DNA of 33,642 nucleotides from Pseudomonas putida W15Oct28 (GCF_000708715.2 NZ_JENB01000055.1:1-33642); one strand, 5' to 3'; counted from the stretch's first letter, positions 1-7,407 are shown. Program-made: numbers and translations. The notes: generated from the letters alone by a model not told the origin.

Positions 1-160
1 CACCACCGCCATGGCCACCACCGCCACCACCACCGCCATCTTTGGCGTAGGCGCTGGAGCCATGAGAAATCGAGTCAGGGATCAAAACAATGGACGTCGA
101 CAGCACGCCAGCTACGGCAACCGCCATTAAAGCTTTCTTGAACAGCAGGTGGATTTGCAT
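1..160 (-). CDS. Glycine-rich secreted protein, N-terminal part only
   Basis: Reading leftwards from an ATG at 160, 53 codons are open to the window edge, so the 3' end is missing. The protein starts MQIHLLFKKALMAVAVAG: a basic start, then a hydrophobic stretch, looking like a Sec signal peptide. A likely cleavage point is at or before SAYAKDGG. After this the sequence becomes a run of glycines broken by His (GGGGGGGGHGGG), which suggests a low-complexity exported protein; a metal-binding role for the histidine is only a guess. A GGAG ribosome-binding sequence lies about 8 bases upstream of the ATG. I do not recognise the family by name. The track of GCC/ACC triplets at the window edge is simply this glycine-coding run seen from the other strand. 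Confidence 0.65.
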   Translation of the reverse strand, partial: MQIHLLFKKALMAVAVAGVLSTSIVLIPDSISHGSSAYAKDGGGGGGGGHGGG

Positions 161-233
161 AGTCCGTCTCCAGGTCGTCGCCACGAGAACGCCAAATCAG
201 TCAGAAATCTTGTTTTCAGTTGTTCTTTTCTTT

Positions 234-254
234 GTGTGGGATTTTTTCCCACGC
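234..254. other. Inverted repeat between divergent genes
   Basis: GTGGGA (236-241) and TCCCAC (247-252) form a 6-bp inverted repeat around a five-T centre, lying in the 197-bp gap between the leftward glycine-rich gene and the rightward acetyltransferase. It could be an operator or a weak hairpin. No clear promoter was assigned in the gap and nothing else stands out there. Confidence 0.3.
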
Positions 255-357
255 TTAATTAATAGACCCCTGCGCCCCACGCTTCAAGCGCAGCTCGGAC
301 AAGCCGACCGGTGGTTGGCCTGCTATGTTTTCCTGATCGCCATGGAGGACCACCGGC

Positions 358-810
358 ATGCAATCGCTACTGACGCTACAAACCCCGCGCTTGCGCGACT
401 ACGGCGAGCTGGTGCAGGTCTGGGAGGACTCGGTACGTGCCACTCACGATTTCCTGCCAGAGGGCTACATCGTTTTACTGCGCGAACAGGTGCTGCGCCG
501 CTACCTCGACGCAGTGATGCTGATCTGCTGCAAGGACCGACAACGCATCTGTGGCTTTGCCGGGGTCGCCAACGGGCGCGTGGACATGCTGTTTGTTGCA
601 CCTGACTACCGTGGCAAAGGCGTGGGCAAGCGCCTGCTGCACTATGCGATCGACGAGCTGAACGCCGAGCGCCTGGACGTCAACGAGCAAAACCCTCAGG
701 CCTTGGGCTTTTACCTGCATGAAGGCTTCGAGGTAATTGGCCGCTCTGAAACCGACGGCCTGGGCCAGCCCTACCCTCTCCTGCACATGCGCCTGAGCAA
801 AACGGCGTAA
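358..810 (+). CDS. GNAT-family N-acetyltransferase, YjaB-like
   Basis: This 150-residue protein has the GNAT fold signature: a central strand with VDMLFVAPDYRGKGVGKRL, where RGKGVG is the R/Q-x-x-G-x-G/A acetyl-CoA pyrophosphate-binding loop (about residues 85-90). The C-terminal NPQALGFYLHEGFEVIG is the typical motif B tyrosine region. The N-terminal ATHDFLPEGY segment resembles E. coli YjaB and related small acetyltransferases. Expected activity is transfer of acetyl from acetyl-CoA to an amine; the substrate cannot be told from sequence. The start at 358 is favoured by a GGAGGA ribosome-binding site 9 bases upstream. It stands alone, about 75 bp before the next gene on the same strand, and may be co-transcribed with it. 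Confidence 0.85.
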   Translation: MQSLLTLQTPRLRDYGELVQVWEDSVRATHDFLPEGYIVLLREQVLRRYLDAVMLICCKDRQRICGFAGVANGRVDMLFVAPDYRGKGVGKRLLHYAIDELNAERLDVNEQNPQALGFYLHEGFEVIGRSETDGLGQPYPLLHMRLSKTA

Positions 811-887
811 ATGACACAGATTCCCAGCCCCTCTGCCGCTCAGGCAGGTACAATGCTGGCCTTTCCCTGCCTTTGCGAATTGCCGTC

Positions 888-1598
888 ATGTCCGAACCCG
901 TCCGCCTGTCCAAACGCCTTATCGAGCAACTTGGCTGCTCCCGCCGCGATGCCGAGCTCTATATCGAAGGTGGCTGGGTCACGGTCGATGGCGTGGTGGT
1001 AGAGCAGCCGCAGTTCAAGGTCGAAGACCAGCTCGTCGAGCTGCTGCCGGGTGCCCGCGTCGAGGCGCTGGAGCCGGTAACCCTGCTGCTCAACCAGGCG
1101 GCCGGCGTGGACAGCGAAACCGCCCGCGCGAGCATGAACATGGGCACCCTCAGCGAGGCGCACCGCGAAGGCGTGCGCGCCCTGCACGGGCATTTTACCC
1201 GCCAGGCCTGCGTGGCACCGCTCGAGCGCGGCGCCAGCGGCCTGCAGGTATTCACCCAGGACTGGCGCGTATCCCGCAAGATCGAGGCCGACCTGCGTCG
1301 CCTGGAGCAGGAGTTCATTGTCGAAGTGCGCGGCGAAACCACACCTCAGGCGCTGGAACGCCTGGCGCGTGGCGCCACGCGCAATGACCGCGAGCTGCCC
1401 AAGGCCAAGGCCAGCTGGCAGAACGAGACCCACCTGCGCATGGTGCTGAAAAACCCCCAGCCCGGGCAGATCGGCGAACTGTGCGCCTACCTGCGCCTGG
1501 AACTGGTAAGCATGCGCCGCATTCGCCTGGGTGGCGTGTCGATGGGCAAGCTGCCCCTCGGCCAATGGCGCTACGTGGCTACTACCGAACGTTTCTAA
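888..1598 (+). CDS. RsuA/RluF-type pseudouridine synthase-like protein, apparently degenerate
   Basis: The 236-residue product starts with a good S4 RNA-binding domain (VRLSKRLIEQLGCSRRDAELYIEGGWVTV is the usual opening of RsuA, RluB, RluE and RluF). The C-terminal end, KLPLGQWRYVATTERF, also matches the RluF pattern (IPLGEWRDLT). The two catalytic blocks are poor. Where the family has GRLDKDSxGLxxLT, this protein reads APLERGASGLQVFTQ, so the RLD motif with its catalytic aspartate is not visible. Where the family has NRQIRRM, it reads GQIGELC. It may therefore bind RNA without isomerising uridine. The start at ATG 888 gives the normal S4 beginning; an in-frame TTG at 873 is less likely. It is followed after 47 bp by the yehS-like gene on the same strand. 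Confidence 0.75.
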   Translation: MSEPVRLSKRLIEQLGCSRRDAELYIEGGWVTVDGVVVEQPQFKVEDQLVELLPGARVEALEPVTLLLNQAAGVDSETARASMNMGTLSEAHREGVRALHGHFTRQACVAPLERGASGLQVFTQDWRVSRKIEADLRRLEQEFIVEVRGETTPQALERLARGATRNDRELPKAKASWQNETHLRMVLKNPQPGQIGELCAYLRLELVSMRRIRLGGVSMGKLPLGQWRYVATTERF

Positions 1599-1645
1599 GC
1601 AATACGCCACGCACAAGCGTGGCACCTGAACAGGATTCTGCAGCA

Positions 1646-2107
1646 ATGAACCACAACGACGTCCTGCGCAGCCTGCGCTACATGCTCAAGGTGAACGACG
1701 CCAAGATGGCCGAGATCATCGGGCTTTCCGGCCTCGAGGTGAACCCCCTGGTATTGGCCACCTACCTGAAGAAAGAAGAAGAGGAAGGCTTTGTCCGTTG
1801 CCCTGACAGGGTGATGGCGCACTTCCTCGATGGCCTGGTAATCCACCGCCGCGGCAAGGACGACAGCCGCCCGCCGCAGCCGGTCGAGCTGCCAGTGACC
1901 AACAACCTCATCCTCAAGAAGCTGCGGGTGGCCTTCGAGCTCAAGGAAGACGACCTGCACGTGATCCTCAAGTCGGTCAACTTCCCGGTCAGCAAGCCTG
2001 AACTGAGCGCGCTGTTCCGCAAGGCCGGCCACGAAAACTACCGCCCGTGCGGCGACCAGTTGCTGCGCAACTTCCTCAAGGGCCTGACCCAGCGCGTGCG
2101 CGGCTGA
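1646..2107 (+). CDS. yehS: DUF1456 / YehS-family protein
   Basis: A 153-residue protein made of two similar halves, one beginning NDVLRSLRYMLKVNDAKMAEI and the other TNNLILKKLRVAFELKEDDL. This is the repeated helical layout of the YehS (DUF1456) family. Each half contains a conserved basic-then-acidic pattern and a glycine or proline-bounded short helix. The biochemical role of the family is unknown to me; the fold has no catalytic motif I can point to. The start at ATG 1646 is chosen because it begins directly at the conserved MNHNDVLRSLRYML; the open frame extends further upstream into the preceding gene but without family similarity. The stop codon at 2105-2107 is only six bases before the trmO ATG, so the two are probably one transcript. 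Confidence 0.85.
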   Translation: MNHNDVLRSLRYMLKVNDAKMAEIIGLSGLEVNPLVLATYLKKEEEEGFVRCPDRVMAHFLDGLVIHRRGKDDSRPPQPVELPVTNNLILKKLRVAFELKEDDLHVILKSVNFPVSKPELSALFRKAGHENYRPCGDQLLRNFLKGLTQRVRG

Positions 2108-2113
2108 GTGGCC

Positions 2114-2806
2114 ATGCAGCATACGGTTGCACCGGTCGGCATCGTCCGCTCCTGCTTCAAGGAGAAATTCGCCATCCCGCGCCAGCCCCAACTGGCGCCT
2201 GCGGCGCGCGGCGTGCTCGAACTGCTGCCGCCGTTCGACCAGGGTGATGCGGTCGAAGGCCTGGAGCAGGTCAGCCATGTCTGGCTGCTGTTCCTGTTCC
2301 ACCAGGCCCTTGAGGACAAGCCGCGCCTGAAAGTGCGGCCACCGCGTCTGGGCGGCAACAAGAGCATGGGGGTGTTCGCCACCCGTGCCACCCACAGGCC
2401 CAATGGCATCGGCCAGTCGGTAGTACGCCTGGAGGGTGTGGAGCCCGGGCGCCTGTTGCTGTCCGGGATCGACCTGCTCGACGGCACGCCGGTACTGGAC
2501 ATCAAGCCCTATGTGCCGTATGCCGACTGCATTGCAGACGCCAGCAACCAGATGGCCAGCGCCGCGCCCGACGCGATTGCCGTGCAGTGGGGCGACAACG
2601 CCCTGCCCCAGGCCCGCGAGCATGCACTGCGCCTGGCTGAGCCGCTGGTAGAACTGATCGAACAATGCCTGGCGCAAGACCCGCGTCCCGCCTACCAGGT
2701 ACCACCGGCCGAGCGGGTGTACGGGGTGAAGTTCTGGGATGTGCAGGTAAGGTGGCATTACCCGCAGCCGGAGATGATCCGGGTGTTGGAGGTAGTGCTG
2801 GCTTGA
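2114..2806 (+). CDS. trmO: tRNA (N6-threonylcarbamoyladenosine37-N6)-methyltransferase TrmO
   Basis: This 230-residue protein belongs to the TsaA/YaeB (UPF0066) family, now known as TrmO, which uses S-adenosylmethionine to methylate t6A37 of threonine tRNAs to m6t6A. Visible family features are the opening VAPVGIVRSCFKEKFAIPRQP, the HVWLLFLFH motif, RPPRLGGNKSMGVFATRATHRPNGIGQSV (the cofactor and catalytic region, with the ATHRPNGIG signature), and a C-terminal PAYQVPPAERVYGVKFWDVQV, where family members commonly have DPRPxY...YGVxFxDxxV. Length is normal. The ATG at 2114 directly precedes the conserved start; a GTG at 2108 abutting the upstream stop is the alternative. No strong ribosome-binding site is seen, which fits translational coupling to yehS. 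Confidence 0.92.
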   Translation: MQHTVAPVGIVRSCFKEKFAIPRQPQLAPAARGVLELLPPFDQGDAVEGLEQVSHVWLLFLFHQALEDKPRLKVRPPRLGGNKSMGVFATRATHRPNGIGQSVVRLEGVEPGRLLLSGIDLLDGTPVLDIKPYVPYADCIADASNQMASAAPDAIAVQWGDNALPQAREHALRLAEPLVELIEQCLAQDPRPAYQVPPAERVYGVKFWDVQVRWHYPQPEMIRVLEVVLA

Positions 2807-2820
2807 GTTCAGGGCTTCGC

Positions 2821-2847
2821 ACCTGTGGGAGCGCGTAACGAGCAGGT
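2821..2847. repeat. Degenerate REP remnant
   Basis: The stretch begins ACCTGTGGGAGCG, the usual outer half of the local REP element, but loses the palindromic part and closes with GCAGGT. It sits between trmO and its terminator. Confidence 0.4.
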
Positions 2848-2850
2848 ATG

Positions 2851-2878
2851 AAAAAGGCGACCCTAGGGTCGCCTTTTT
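2851..2878. terminator. Bidirectional rho-independent terminator between trmO and dctA
   Basis: A perfect 28-base palindrome: five A, then GGCGACCC, centre CTAG overlap, GGGTCGCC and five T. It forms a GC-rich stem with a T tract on both strands, so it can end transcription of both trmO (plus) and dctA (minus), which converge here. Confidence 0.93.
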
Positions 2879-2896
2879 CGTTCTACAGCAGCGAGA

Positions 2897-4219
2897 TCAG
2901 CGAGCAGGGCCTTCGGCCACGCCCAGGTCATCGGTTGGACGGGTATCTACCAGCGGCGCACCACCGGAGGCGAGCTCCGAGGCCAGCTTGTCGTTGTCCA
3001 TTTCCTTGACCCACTTGGCCACGACCACGGTGGCAACGGCGTTGCCGATCAGGTTGGTCAGGGCGCGGGCTTCGGACATGAAGCGGTCGATGCCGAGGAT
3101 CAGCGCCAGGCCGGCAACCGGCAGGTGACCAACAGCCGACAAGGTGGCGGCCAGCACGATGAAGCCCGAACCGGTCACGCCTGCAGCACCTTTGGAAGCC
3201 ACCAGCAGCACCAGCAGCAGGGTGATCTGGTGGGTGATGTCCATGGTGGTGTCGGTGGCCTGGGCGATGAACACCGCAGCCATGGTCAGGTAGATCGAGG
3301 TGCCGTCCAGGTTGAACGAGTAACCGGTCGGGATGACCAGGCCAACGACCGACTTCTTGGCGCCCAGGCGTTCCATCTTGGCCAGCATGCGTGGCAGGGC
3401 CGATTCCGAAGAGGAAGTACCCAGCACGATCAGCAGCTCTTCACGGATGTAGCGGATCAGCTTGAGCACGCTGAAGCCGTGGGCGCGGCAGATACCGCCC
3501 AGCACCACCAGCACGAACAGCAGGCAGGTGATGTAGAAGCAGGCCATCAGGTAGCCCAGTTGCACCAGCGAGCCAACGCCGTACTGCCCGATGGTGAAGG
3601 CCATGGCGCCGAAAGCGCCGATCGGGGCCAGCTTCATGATCATGTTGATGATGTTGAACATGACATGGGCGAAGCGGTCGATCATGTCCAGCAACGGCTT
3701 GCCGTAGCTGCCCAGACGGTGCAGGGCGAAGCCGAAGATCACCGAGAACATCAGCACTTGCAGGATGTCGCCGTTGGCGAAGGCACCCACCACCGTGTTA
3801 GGGATGACATTGAGCAGGAAGCCGACGGTGGTCTGCTGTGCGCCGGCGGCGGCGTAGGCGGCTACGCTGCTGGCGTTCAGGGTGCTGACGTCGATGTGCA
3901 TGCCAGCGCCTGGCTTGACCACGTTGACGACGACGAGGCCGATGATCAGGGCGATGGTGGAGACGATTTCGAAGTACAGAAGCGCATAGCCGCCAGTCTT
4001 GCCGACCGATTTCATGCTCTGCATGCCGGCAATGCCGCTGACCACGGTGCAGAAGATGATGGGCGCGATGACCATCTTGATCAGTTTGACGAAGCCATCA
4101 CCCAAAGGTTTGAGGGCGACGCCGGTCTCTGGGTAGAAGTGGCCGAGCAGAATGCCGATGGTGATGGCAACGATCACCTGGACATACAGGGATTTGTACA
4201 GCGGCTGACGTGTCGTCAT
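2897..4219 (-). CDS. dctA: C4-dicarboxylate:cation symporter DctA
   Basis: The 440-residue product is a glutamate/aspartate-type (DAACS) secondary carrier of the inner membrane that takes up succinate, fumarate and malate. Diagnostic features are the opening LYKSLYVQVIVAITIGILLGHFYP, the serine-rich re-entrant loop GTSSSESALPRMLAKME, the GYSFNLDGTSIYLTMA motif and the late GIDRFMSEARALTNLIGNAVATVVVAKW helix containing substrate-contacting Asp, Arg and Asn residues. Eight transmembrane segments plus two hairpins are expected and the hydrophobic segments fit. The ATG at 4219 is preceded by GAGGAAAATGAGCC. A consensus sigma-54 promoter and two palindromes lie upstream, as expected for a gene activated by a DctB/DctD pair; that pair is not in the window. 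Confidence 0.96.
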   Translation of the reverse strand: MTTRQPLYKSLYVQVIVAITIGILLGHFYPETGVALKPLGDGFVKLIKMVIAPIIFCTVVSGIAGMQSMKSVGKTGGYALLYFEIVSTIALIIGLVVVNVVKPGAGMHIDVSTLNASSVAAYAAAGAQQTTVGFLLNVIPNTVVGAFANGDILQVLMFSVIFGFALHRLGSYGKPLLDMIDRFAHVMFNIINMIMKLAPIGAFGAMAFTIGQYGVGSLVQLGYLMACFYITCLLFVLVVLGGICRAHGFSVLKLIRYIREELLIVLGTSSSESALPRMLAKMERLGAKKSVVGLVIPTGYSFNLDGTSIYLTMAAVFIAQATDTTMDITHQITLLLVLLVASKGAAGVTGSGFIVLAATLSAVGHLPVAGLALILGIDRFMSEARALTNLIGNAVATVVVAKWVKEMDNDKLASELASGGAPLVDTRPTDDLGVAEGPAR

Positions 4220-4351
4220 GGCTCATTTTCCTCAAGTGTGCCGGTTCACCCTTCCCAGGGTGATGGGGCACCTGAATCGCTAACCCTCCTGCACTTGGAG
4301 GGATTTGTCGTTGTGTTCGAGCTGCCTGGGCAGGCCTCTGCGAAGATCAAT

Positions 4352-4367
4352 AGCAAGGGTGGTGCCA
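4352..4367 (-). promoter_or_regulatory. Sigma-54 (RpoN) promoter of dctA
   Basis: On the minus strand the sequence is TGGCACCACCCTTGCT. It matches the RpoN consensus TGGCAC-N5-TTGCW exactly, including the GG/GC spacing. It lies about 133 bp upstream of the dctA ATG, giving a leader of roughly 120 nucleotides. Confidence 0.9.
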
Positions 4368-4446
4368 AAATGCCCATGAAGGGTGCAAAGGCCATATTTG
4401 CTAGGGATAAATGCCCAACGACAGGGCGATTTTCCTGAGGAAGGCT

Positions 4447-4501
4447 GGCGGATTTCCGCCCGGTGGCGGGATTTGTACAGGGGTGTTGGCGGGAATCCGC
4501 C
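4447..4501 (-). promoter_or_regulatory. Two palindromic upstream activator sites for dctA (probable DctD sites)
   Basis: GGCGGATTTCCGCC at 4447-4460 has perfect 6-bp arms. GGCGGGAATCCGCC at 4488-4501 is the same site with one arm mismatch. Their centres are 41 bp apart, about four helical turns, and they lie about 90 and 130 bp upstream of the sigma-54 promoter. This is the classic layout of an enhancer for an NtrC-type activator. DctD is inferred from the target gene. Confidence 0.7.
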
Positions 4502-4526
4502 CTCCCTGAAGGAAATGTATTGAGCT

Positions 4527-4617
4527 TTTCGCGGGCTTGCCCGCTCCCACAGGGACCGCGCTGTACTCCGGACCTGTGCAGCACCTGTGGGAGCGGGCGT
4601 GCCCGCGAAAGGGCCGG
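4527..4617. repeat. Inverted REP pair (GCGGGC type)
   Basis: Two REP units face each other: 4527-4553 and 4583-4612. Both have the stem GCGGGC-N2-GCCCGC followed by TCCCACAGG. They differ by one base in the loop. The pair lies just after the phoQ stop codon and may act as its transcription end. Confidence 0.9.
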
Positions 4618-4630
4618 TAAGACCAGCCAA

Positions 4631-5977
4631 TCAATCCAGGTGGAAAGTAATCCTGAACGCCGCCCCGCCCAAGGGAGAATCCCCAAGGCTCAGCTCGGCG
4701 TCATAGCTGTCAACGATGTCCTTGACCACCGCCAGCCCGATGCCCTGCCCCGGGTGCTGGCTGTCCAGCCGCTCACCACGCTCCAGAATGCGCTCGCGCT
4801 GATCAGCCGGCACCCCCGGCCCATCGTCTTCGATACACAAGGTCAGCTGCCCGGGTGCCTGCTCCAGGCTCACCCGCACCTGGCCCAGGCTCAGGCGGTA
4901 GGCGTTTTCCAGCAGGTTGCCGAGCATTTCCAGCAACGCGCCCTGCTCCATCGGCACCTGCGCCGCATCGGGCAGTTCCAGCGCCACGTTCACCCGCTTG
5001 TCCCGGTACACCTTGGCCAAGGTGCTGCACAGGCTGTCGAGCAACGGCCGCAGACTCACGCTGTGGCGCACCAGGCCGCTCTTGCGCAGGCTGGCGCGTT
5101 GCAGCTGGTAGTCAATCTGCTGGCTCATGCGCTCAATCTGGCTTTGCAGCACCCGCGCCTGCTCGCGCTCACCGCTACGCTGCTGCAGGCTTTCGCCCAC
5201 ACCCTGCAACACCGCCAGTGGCGTCTTCAGGCTGTGCGCCAGGTCATCCAGCGAATCGCGGTAGCGCGTGCGCTGCTCACGTTCGCTGCGCAACAGGCGG
5301 TTGAGCGAGCGGGTCAGGCGCAGCAGCTCGCGAGGGTGCTCGCCGCTCAGGCCATCGCGCGCGCCCGATTCCACTTCATCCAGCTCGTGGCTAAGCCGGC
5401 GCAACGAGCGCAGGCCCCAGGTCAGGCCAGCCCATAGCAGCACCATCAGCGCCAGCAAGGCAGCACCGAAGCCAAGGTACAGCTTTTCCCGCAGGCCATT
5501 GAGCGTGGCTTTGTACTCGCTCAGCGGCTGCAGGGCGACAATGCTGTAGGCGGCGCTCTGGCCACCCAGCAGCTTGATCTCGACGTCGTAGACAAAAAAC
5601 TCTTCGCCATCTGCCTGATGAATGCGGGCGAACTCATTGCCGCGCCCGTCGTAGCGCGGGTGGTAGTTGATGTGCCGGTCAGCGGTGGCCCGCGACTGCC
5701 AGACCAGATTGCCATCGCGGTCAAAGATATAGCCGAGCAAACCCGTGTACGGCAGGTTGTAGCGCTCGTCCGGTAGCAGGGCCGGCATCTGCAACTGGCC
5801 ATGGTCGATGCGCGCGGCGGAAATCAGCGTGGTCACATCCGAAGCCAGGCGCTGCTCGATCGATTCCTGCAGGGCCAGGCTGAAGGCCTTCTGCAAGGCC
5901 GGCAGCAGCGCCAGCATGAACAGCAGTGCCAGTACTGCGGCAGCCAGCATCAGGCGTACCCGCAGCGAGCGGATCAT
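4631..5977 (-). CDS. phoQ: Sensor histidine kinase PhoQ
   Basis: A 448-residue membrane sensor kinase. TM1 is about residues 8-28 and TM2 about 168-190, enclosing a periplasmic sensor domain of roughly 140 residues. It is followed by a HAMP-like linker and the HisKA motif SLDDLAHSLKTPLAVLQ with the phospho-accepting His at about 248. The ATPase part has the N box (LEMLGNLLENAYRLS), the G1 box (EDDGPGVP) and the G2 box (GQGIGLAVVKDIVD). The order oprH-phoP-phoQ and the overlap with phoP identify it as PhoQ, which in pseudomonads responds to low Mg2+. The ATG overlaps the phoP stop (ATGA, 5977-5974), so expression is translationally coupled. An RstB-like or other OmpR-partner kinase is the alternative but context disfavours it. 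Confidence 0.93.
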   Translation of the reverse strand: MIRSLRVRLMLAAAVLALLFMLALLPALQKAFSLALQESIEQRLASDVTTLISAARIDHGQLQMPALLPDERYNLPYTGLLGYIFDRDGNLVWQSRATADRHINYHPRYDGRGNEFARIHQADGEEFFVYDVEIKLLGGQSAAYSIVALQPLSEYKATLNGLREKLYLGFGAALLALMVLLWAGLTWGLRSLRRLSHELDEVESGARDGLSGEHPRELLRLTRSLNRLLRSEREQRTRYRDSLDDLAHSLKTPLAVLQGVGESLQQRSGEREQARVLQSQIERMSQQIDYQLQRASLRKSGLVRHSVSLRPLLDSLCSTLAKVYRDKRVNVALELPDAAQVPMEQGALLEMLGNLLENAYRLSLGQVRVSLEQAPGQLTLCIEDDGPGVPADQRERILERGERLDSQHPGQGIGLAVVKDIVDSYDAELSLGDSPLGGAAFRITFHLD

Positions 5978-6651
5978 CGGCAGCGCTCGGTGAACAGATA
6001 GCCCAGGCCGCGCACGGTGTCGATGGGTTTGAAGCCGTGCTCGCCATCAAGCTTGCGGCGCAGGCGGCCGACCAGCACTTCGATGACATTGGGGTCGCGC
6101 TCCTCGTCCCCGGGGTACAGCTGTTCCATCAGGCGGTCCTTGGCCACCACCTGCTGATGATGGCGCATGAGGTATTCGAGAATGCGGTATTCGTAGGCGG
6201 TCAGCGCCAGGGGCAGTTCGTCGAGGGTGGCCTGCTTGCGGTTGAGGTCGAGTACCAGGGGGCCTGCGGCGATGGTCGACTGGGTGAAGCCGCTGGAGCG
6301 GCGCAACAGGGCATTCAGCCGCGCTTCGAGCTCTTCGAACTGGAACGGTTTGACCAGGTAGTCGTCAGCTCCGGCGGCCAGGCCCTCGACCTTGTCCTGC
6401 CAGTTGCCACGGGCAGTAAGGATGAGAATGGGGAAGGTCTTGTCCTGGCTGCGCAGGCGCGTGATCAGCTCCAGGCCACTTATACCGGGCAGGCCCAGGT
6501 CGATGATCGCCAGGTCGAAGTGGTACTGACCGGCCTGGTACAGCGCCTCCTCGGCATCGGCGACCGCCTCGACCACATGGCCGCTTTCGCCCAAACGGGT
6601 GTAGAGGTGATGGCGAAGCAGGGCTTCGTCCTCGACCACCAGCAGTTTCAT
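5974..6651 (-). CDS. phoP: Response regulator PhoP
   Basis: A 225-residue OmpR/PhoB-family regulator. The receiver domain has the acidic pocket (E7-D8-E9), the phosphorylated Asp51 in LAIIDLGLPG, Thr79 and Lys101 in DDYLVKPF. The C-terminal winged-helix domain ends PNVIEVLVGRLRRKLDGEHGFKPIDTVRGLGYLF. The start at 6651 is set by an AAGGAG ribosome-binding site 6 bases upstream and by the usual MKLLVVEDE opening; the frame remains open upstream through the REP but that part is not protein-like. It pairs with phoQ. A PhoP-box array lies upstream of oprH, suggesting autoregulation of the whole oprH-phoP-phoQ unit, although a REP pair sits between oprH and phoP. Confidence 0.95.
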   Translation of the reverse strand: MKLLVVEDEALLRHHLYTRLGESGHVVEAVADAEEALYQAGQYHFDLAIIDLGLPGISGLELITRLRSQDKTFPILILTARGNWQDKVEGLAAGADDYLVKPFQFEELEARLNALLRRSSGFTQSTIAAGPLVLDLNRKQATLDELPLALTAYEYRILEYLMRHHQQVVAKDRLMEQLYPGDEERDPNVIEVLVGRLRRKLDGEHGFKPIDTVRGLGYLFTERCR

Positions 6652-6674
6652 GTGCAGCTCCTTAATGTGTATTG

Positions 6675-6784
6675 CCTGTGCCGGCCTCTTCGCGGCTAAA
6701 GCCGCTCCCACAGGGATCGCACAATGCCCGAAATTTGTGCAGTACCTGTGGGAGCGGCTTTAGCCGCCAAGAGGCCGGTACAGG
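6675..6784. repeat. Inverted REP pair (GCGGCTAAAGCCGC type) between oprH and phoP
   Basis: Units at 6675-6714 and 6744-6784 are near-perfect inverted copies with the stem GCGGCTAAAGCCGC, the TCCCACAGG flank and an outer GCCGGCCTCTT arm. Together they can fold as one long cruciform. The pair fills most of the gap between oprH and phoP. Confidence 0.92.
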
Positions 6785-6801
6785 ATAACGCGGCTCGCCC
6801 G

Positions 6802-7407
6802 TCAGAACTTGTAGGAAGCCGCCAGATAGGTCTGCGCACTGCTGGTCAGGCGCAGGGTGCCGTCCTTCGGCCCGCCATGCGCGCCCACTTCGGTCGCAGC
6901 ATTGGTGCGCAGGTAACGGTAGCCCAGCTCCACCGACGCCTTGTCGGTGATGTCCTGGATCACGCCGGCCTGCAGGCCGTAGGCATAACCGTAGTCGGTA
7001 TCCCGGCTGGCGCCTGGCGAGTCCTGGGTGAGCTTGGTCATGCCCAGGCTGCCACCGCCGAACAGTTTGGTGGTATCGCCCACCGGCAGGAACAGGTCAT
7101 AGCTGCCCAGCAGGTTTTCCTGGCGCAACTTCAGGCCACTGTGGTCACCCGAGACGTTGTCATAGGTCATGTAGTAGCGGCCCTGGTCATTGATCTTGCC
7201 CACACGGACACCCCAGGTGTCGTCCTTGCCGATGATGCCATCGGCGTTGAGCTGGTCGGTGTTGCGCTGCAGCAGGCCGGACTTGCGAACCTTGTCGCTG
7301 GTCTGGCCGTAGGTCAGGCTGGCGAAGTTGTCGTCGGCAGCCTGGGCAGTGGTGATGCCAGCGGCGCAGACGGCCATGGCGGCAAGCAGGGTGTTGAAGG
7401 TTTTCAT
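6802..7407 (-). CDS. oprH: Outer membrane protein H1 (OprH)
   Basis: A 201-residue outer membrane protein. It opens with a signal peptide (MKTFNTLLAAMAVCAAGITTAQAA, cleavage after AQA) followed by a mature domain rich in alternating aromatic and polar residues. It ends in SYKF, the C-terminal phenylalanine that Bam-assembled beta-barrels need. OprH is a small 8-stranded barrel that binds LPS phosphates and stabilises the outer membrane when Mg2+ is low. The start at 7407 is chosen from the signal peptide and a GGAG sequence upstream; the frame is open much further upstream but that is shadow of the divergent hydrolase gene. Regulation by PhoP is indicated by the four GTTCAG repeats upstream. 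Confidence 0.92.
   Translation of the reverse strand: MKTFNTLLAAMAVCAAGITTAQAADDNFASLTYGQTSDKVRKSGLLQRNTDQLNADGIIGKDDTWGVRVGKINDQGRYYMTYDNVSGDHSGLKLRQENLLGSYDLFLPVGDTTKLFGGGSLGMTKLTQDSPGASRDTDYGYAYGLQAGVIQDITDKASVELGYRYLRTNAATEVGAHGGPKDGTLRLTSSAQTYLAASYKF

Noticed and set aside
873..887. TTG start five codons upstream of the pseudouridine-synthase-like gene
   Set aside because: Family similarity begins at the ATG at 888, and no ribosome-binding site supports TTG 873.
3125..4438. A 437-codon plus-strand frame opposite dctA
   Set aside because: The translation is rich in His, Asp and Gln with no known motif, a shadow of the membrane protein DctA.
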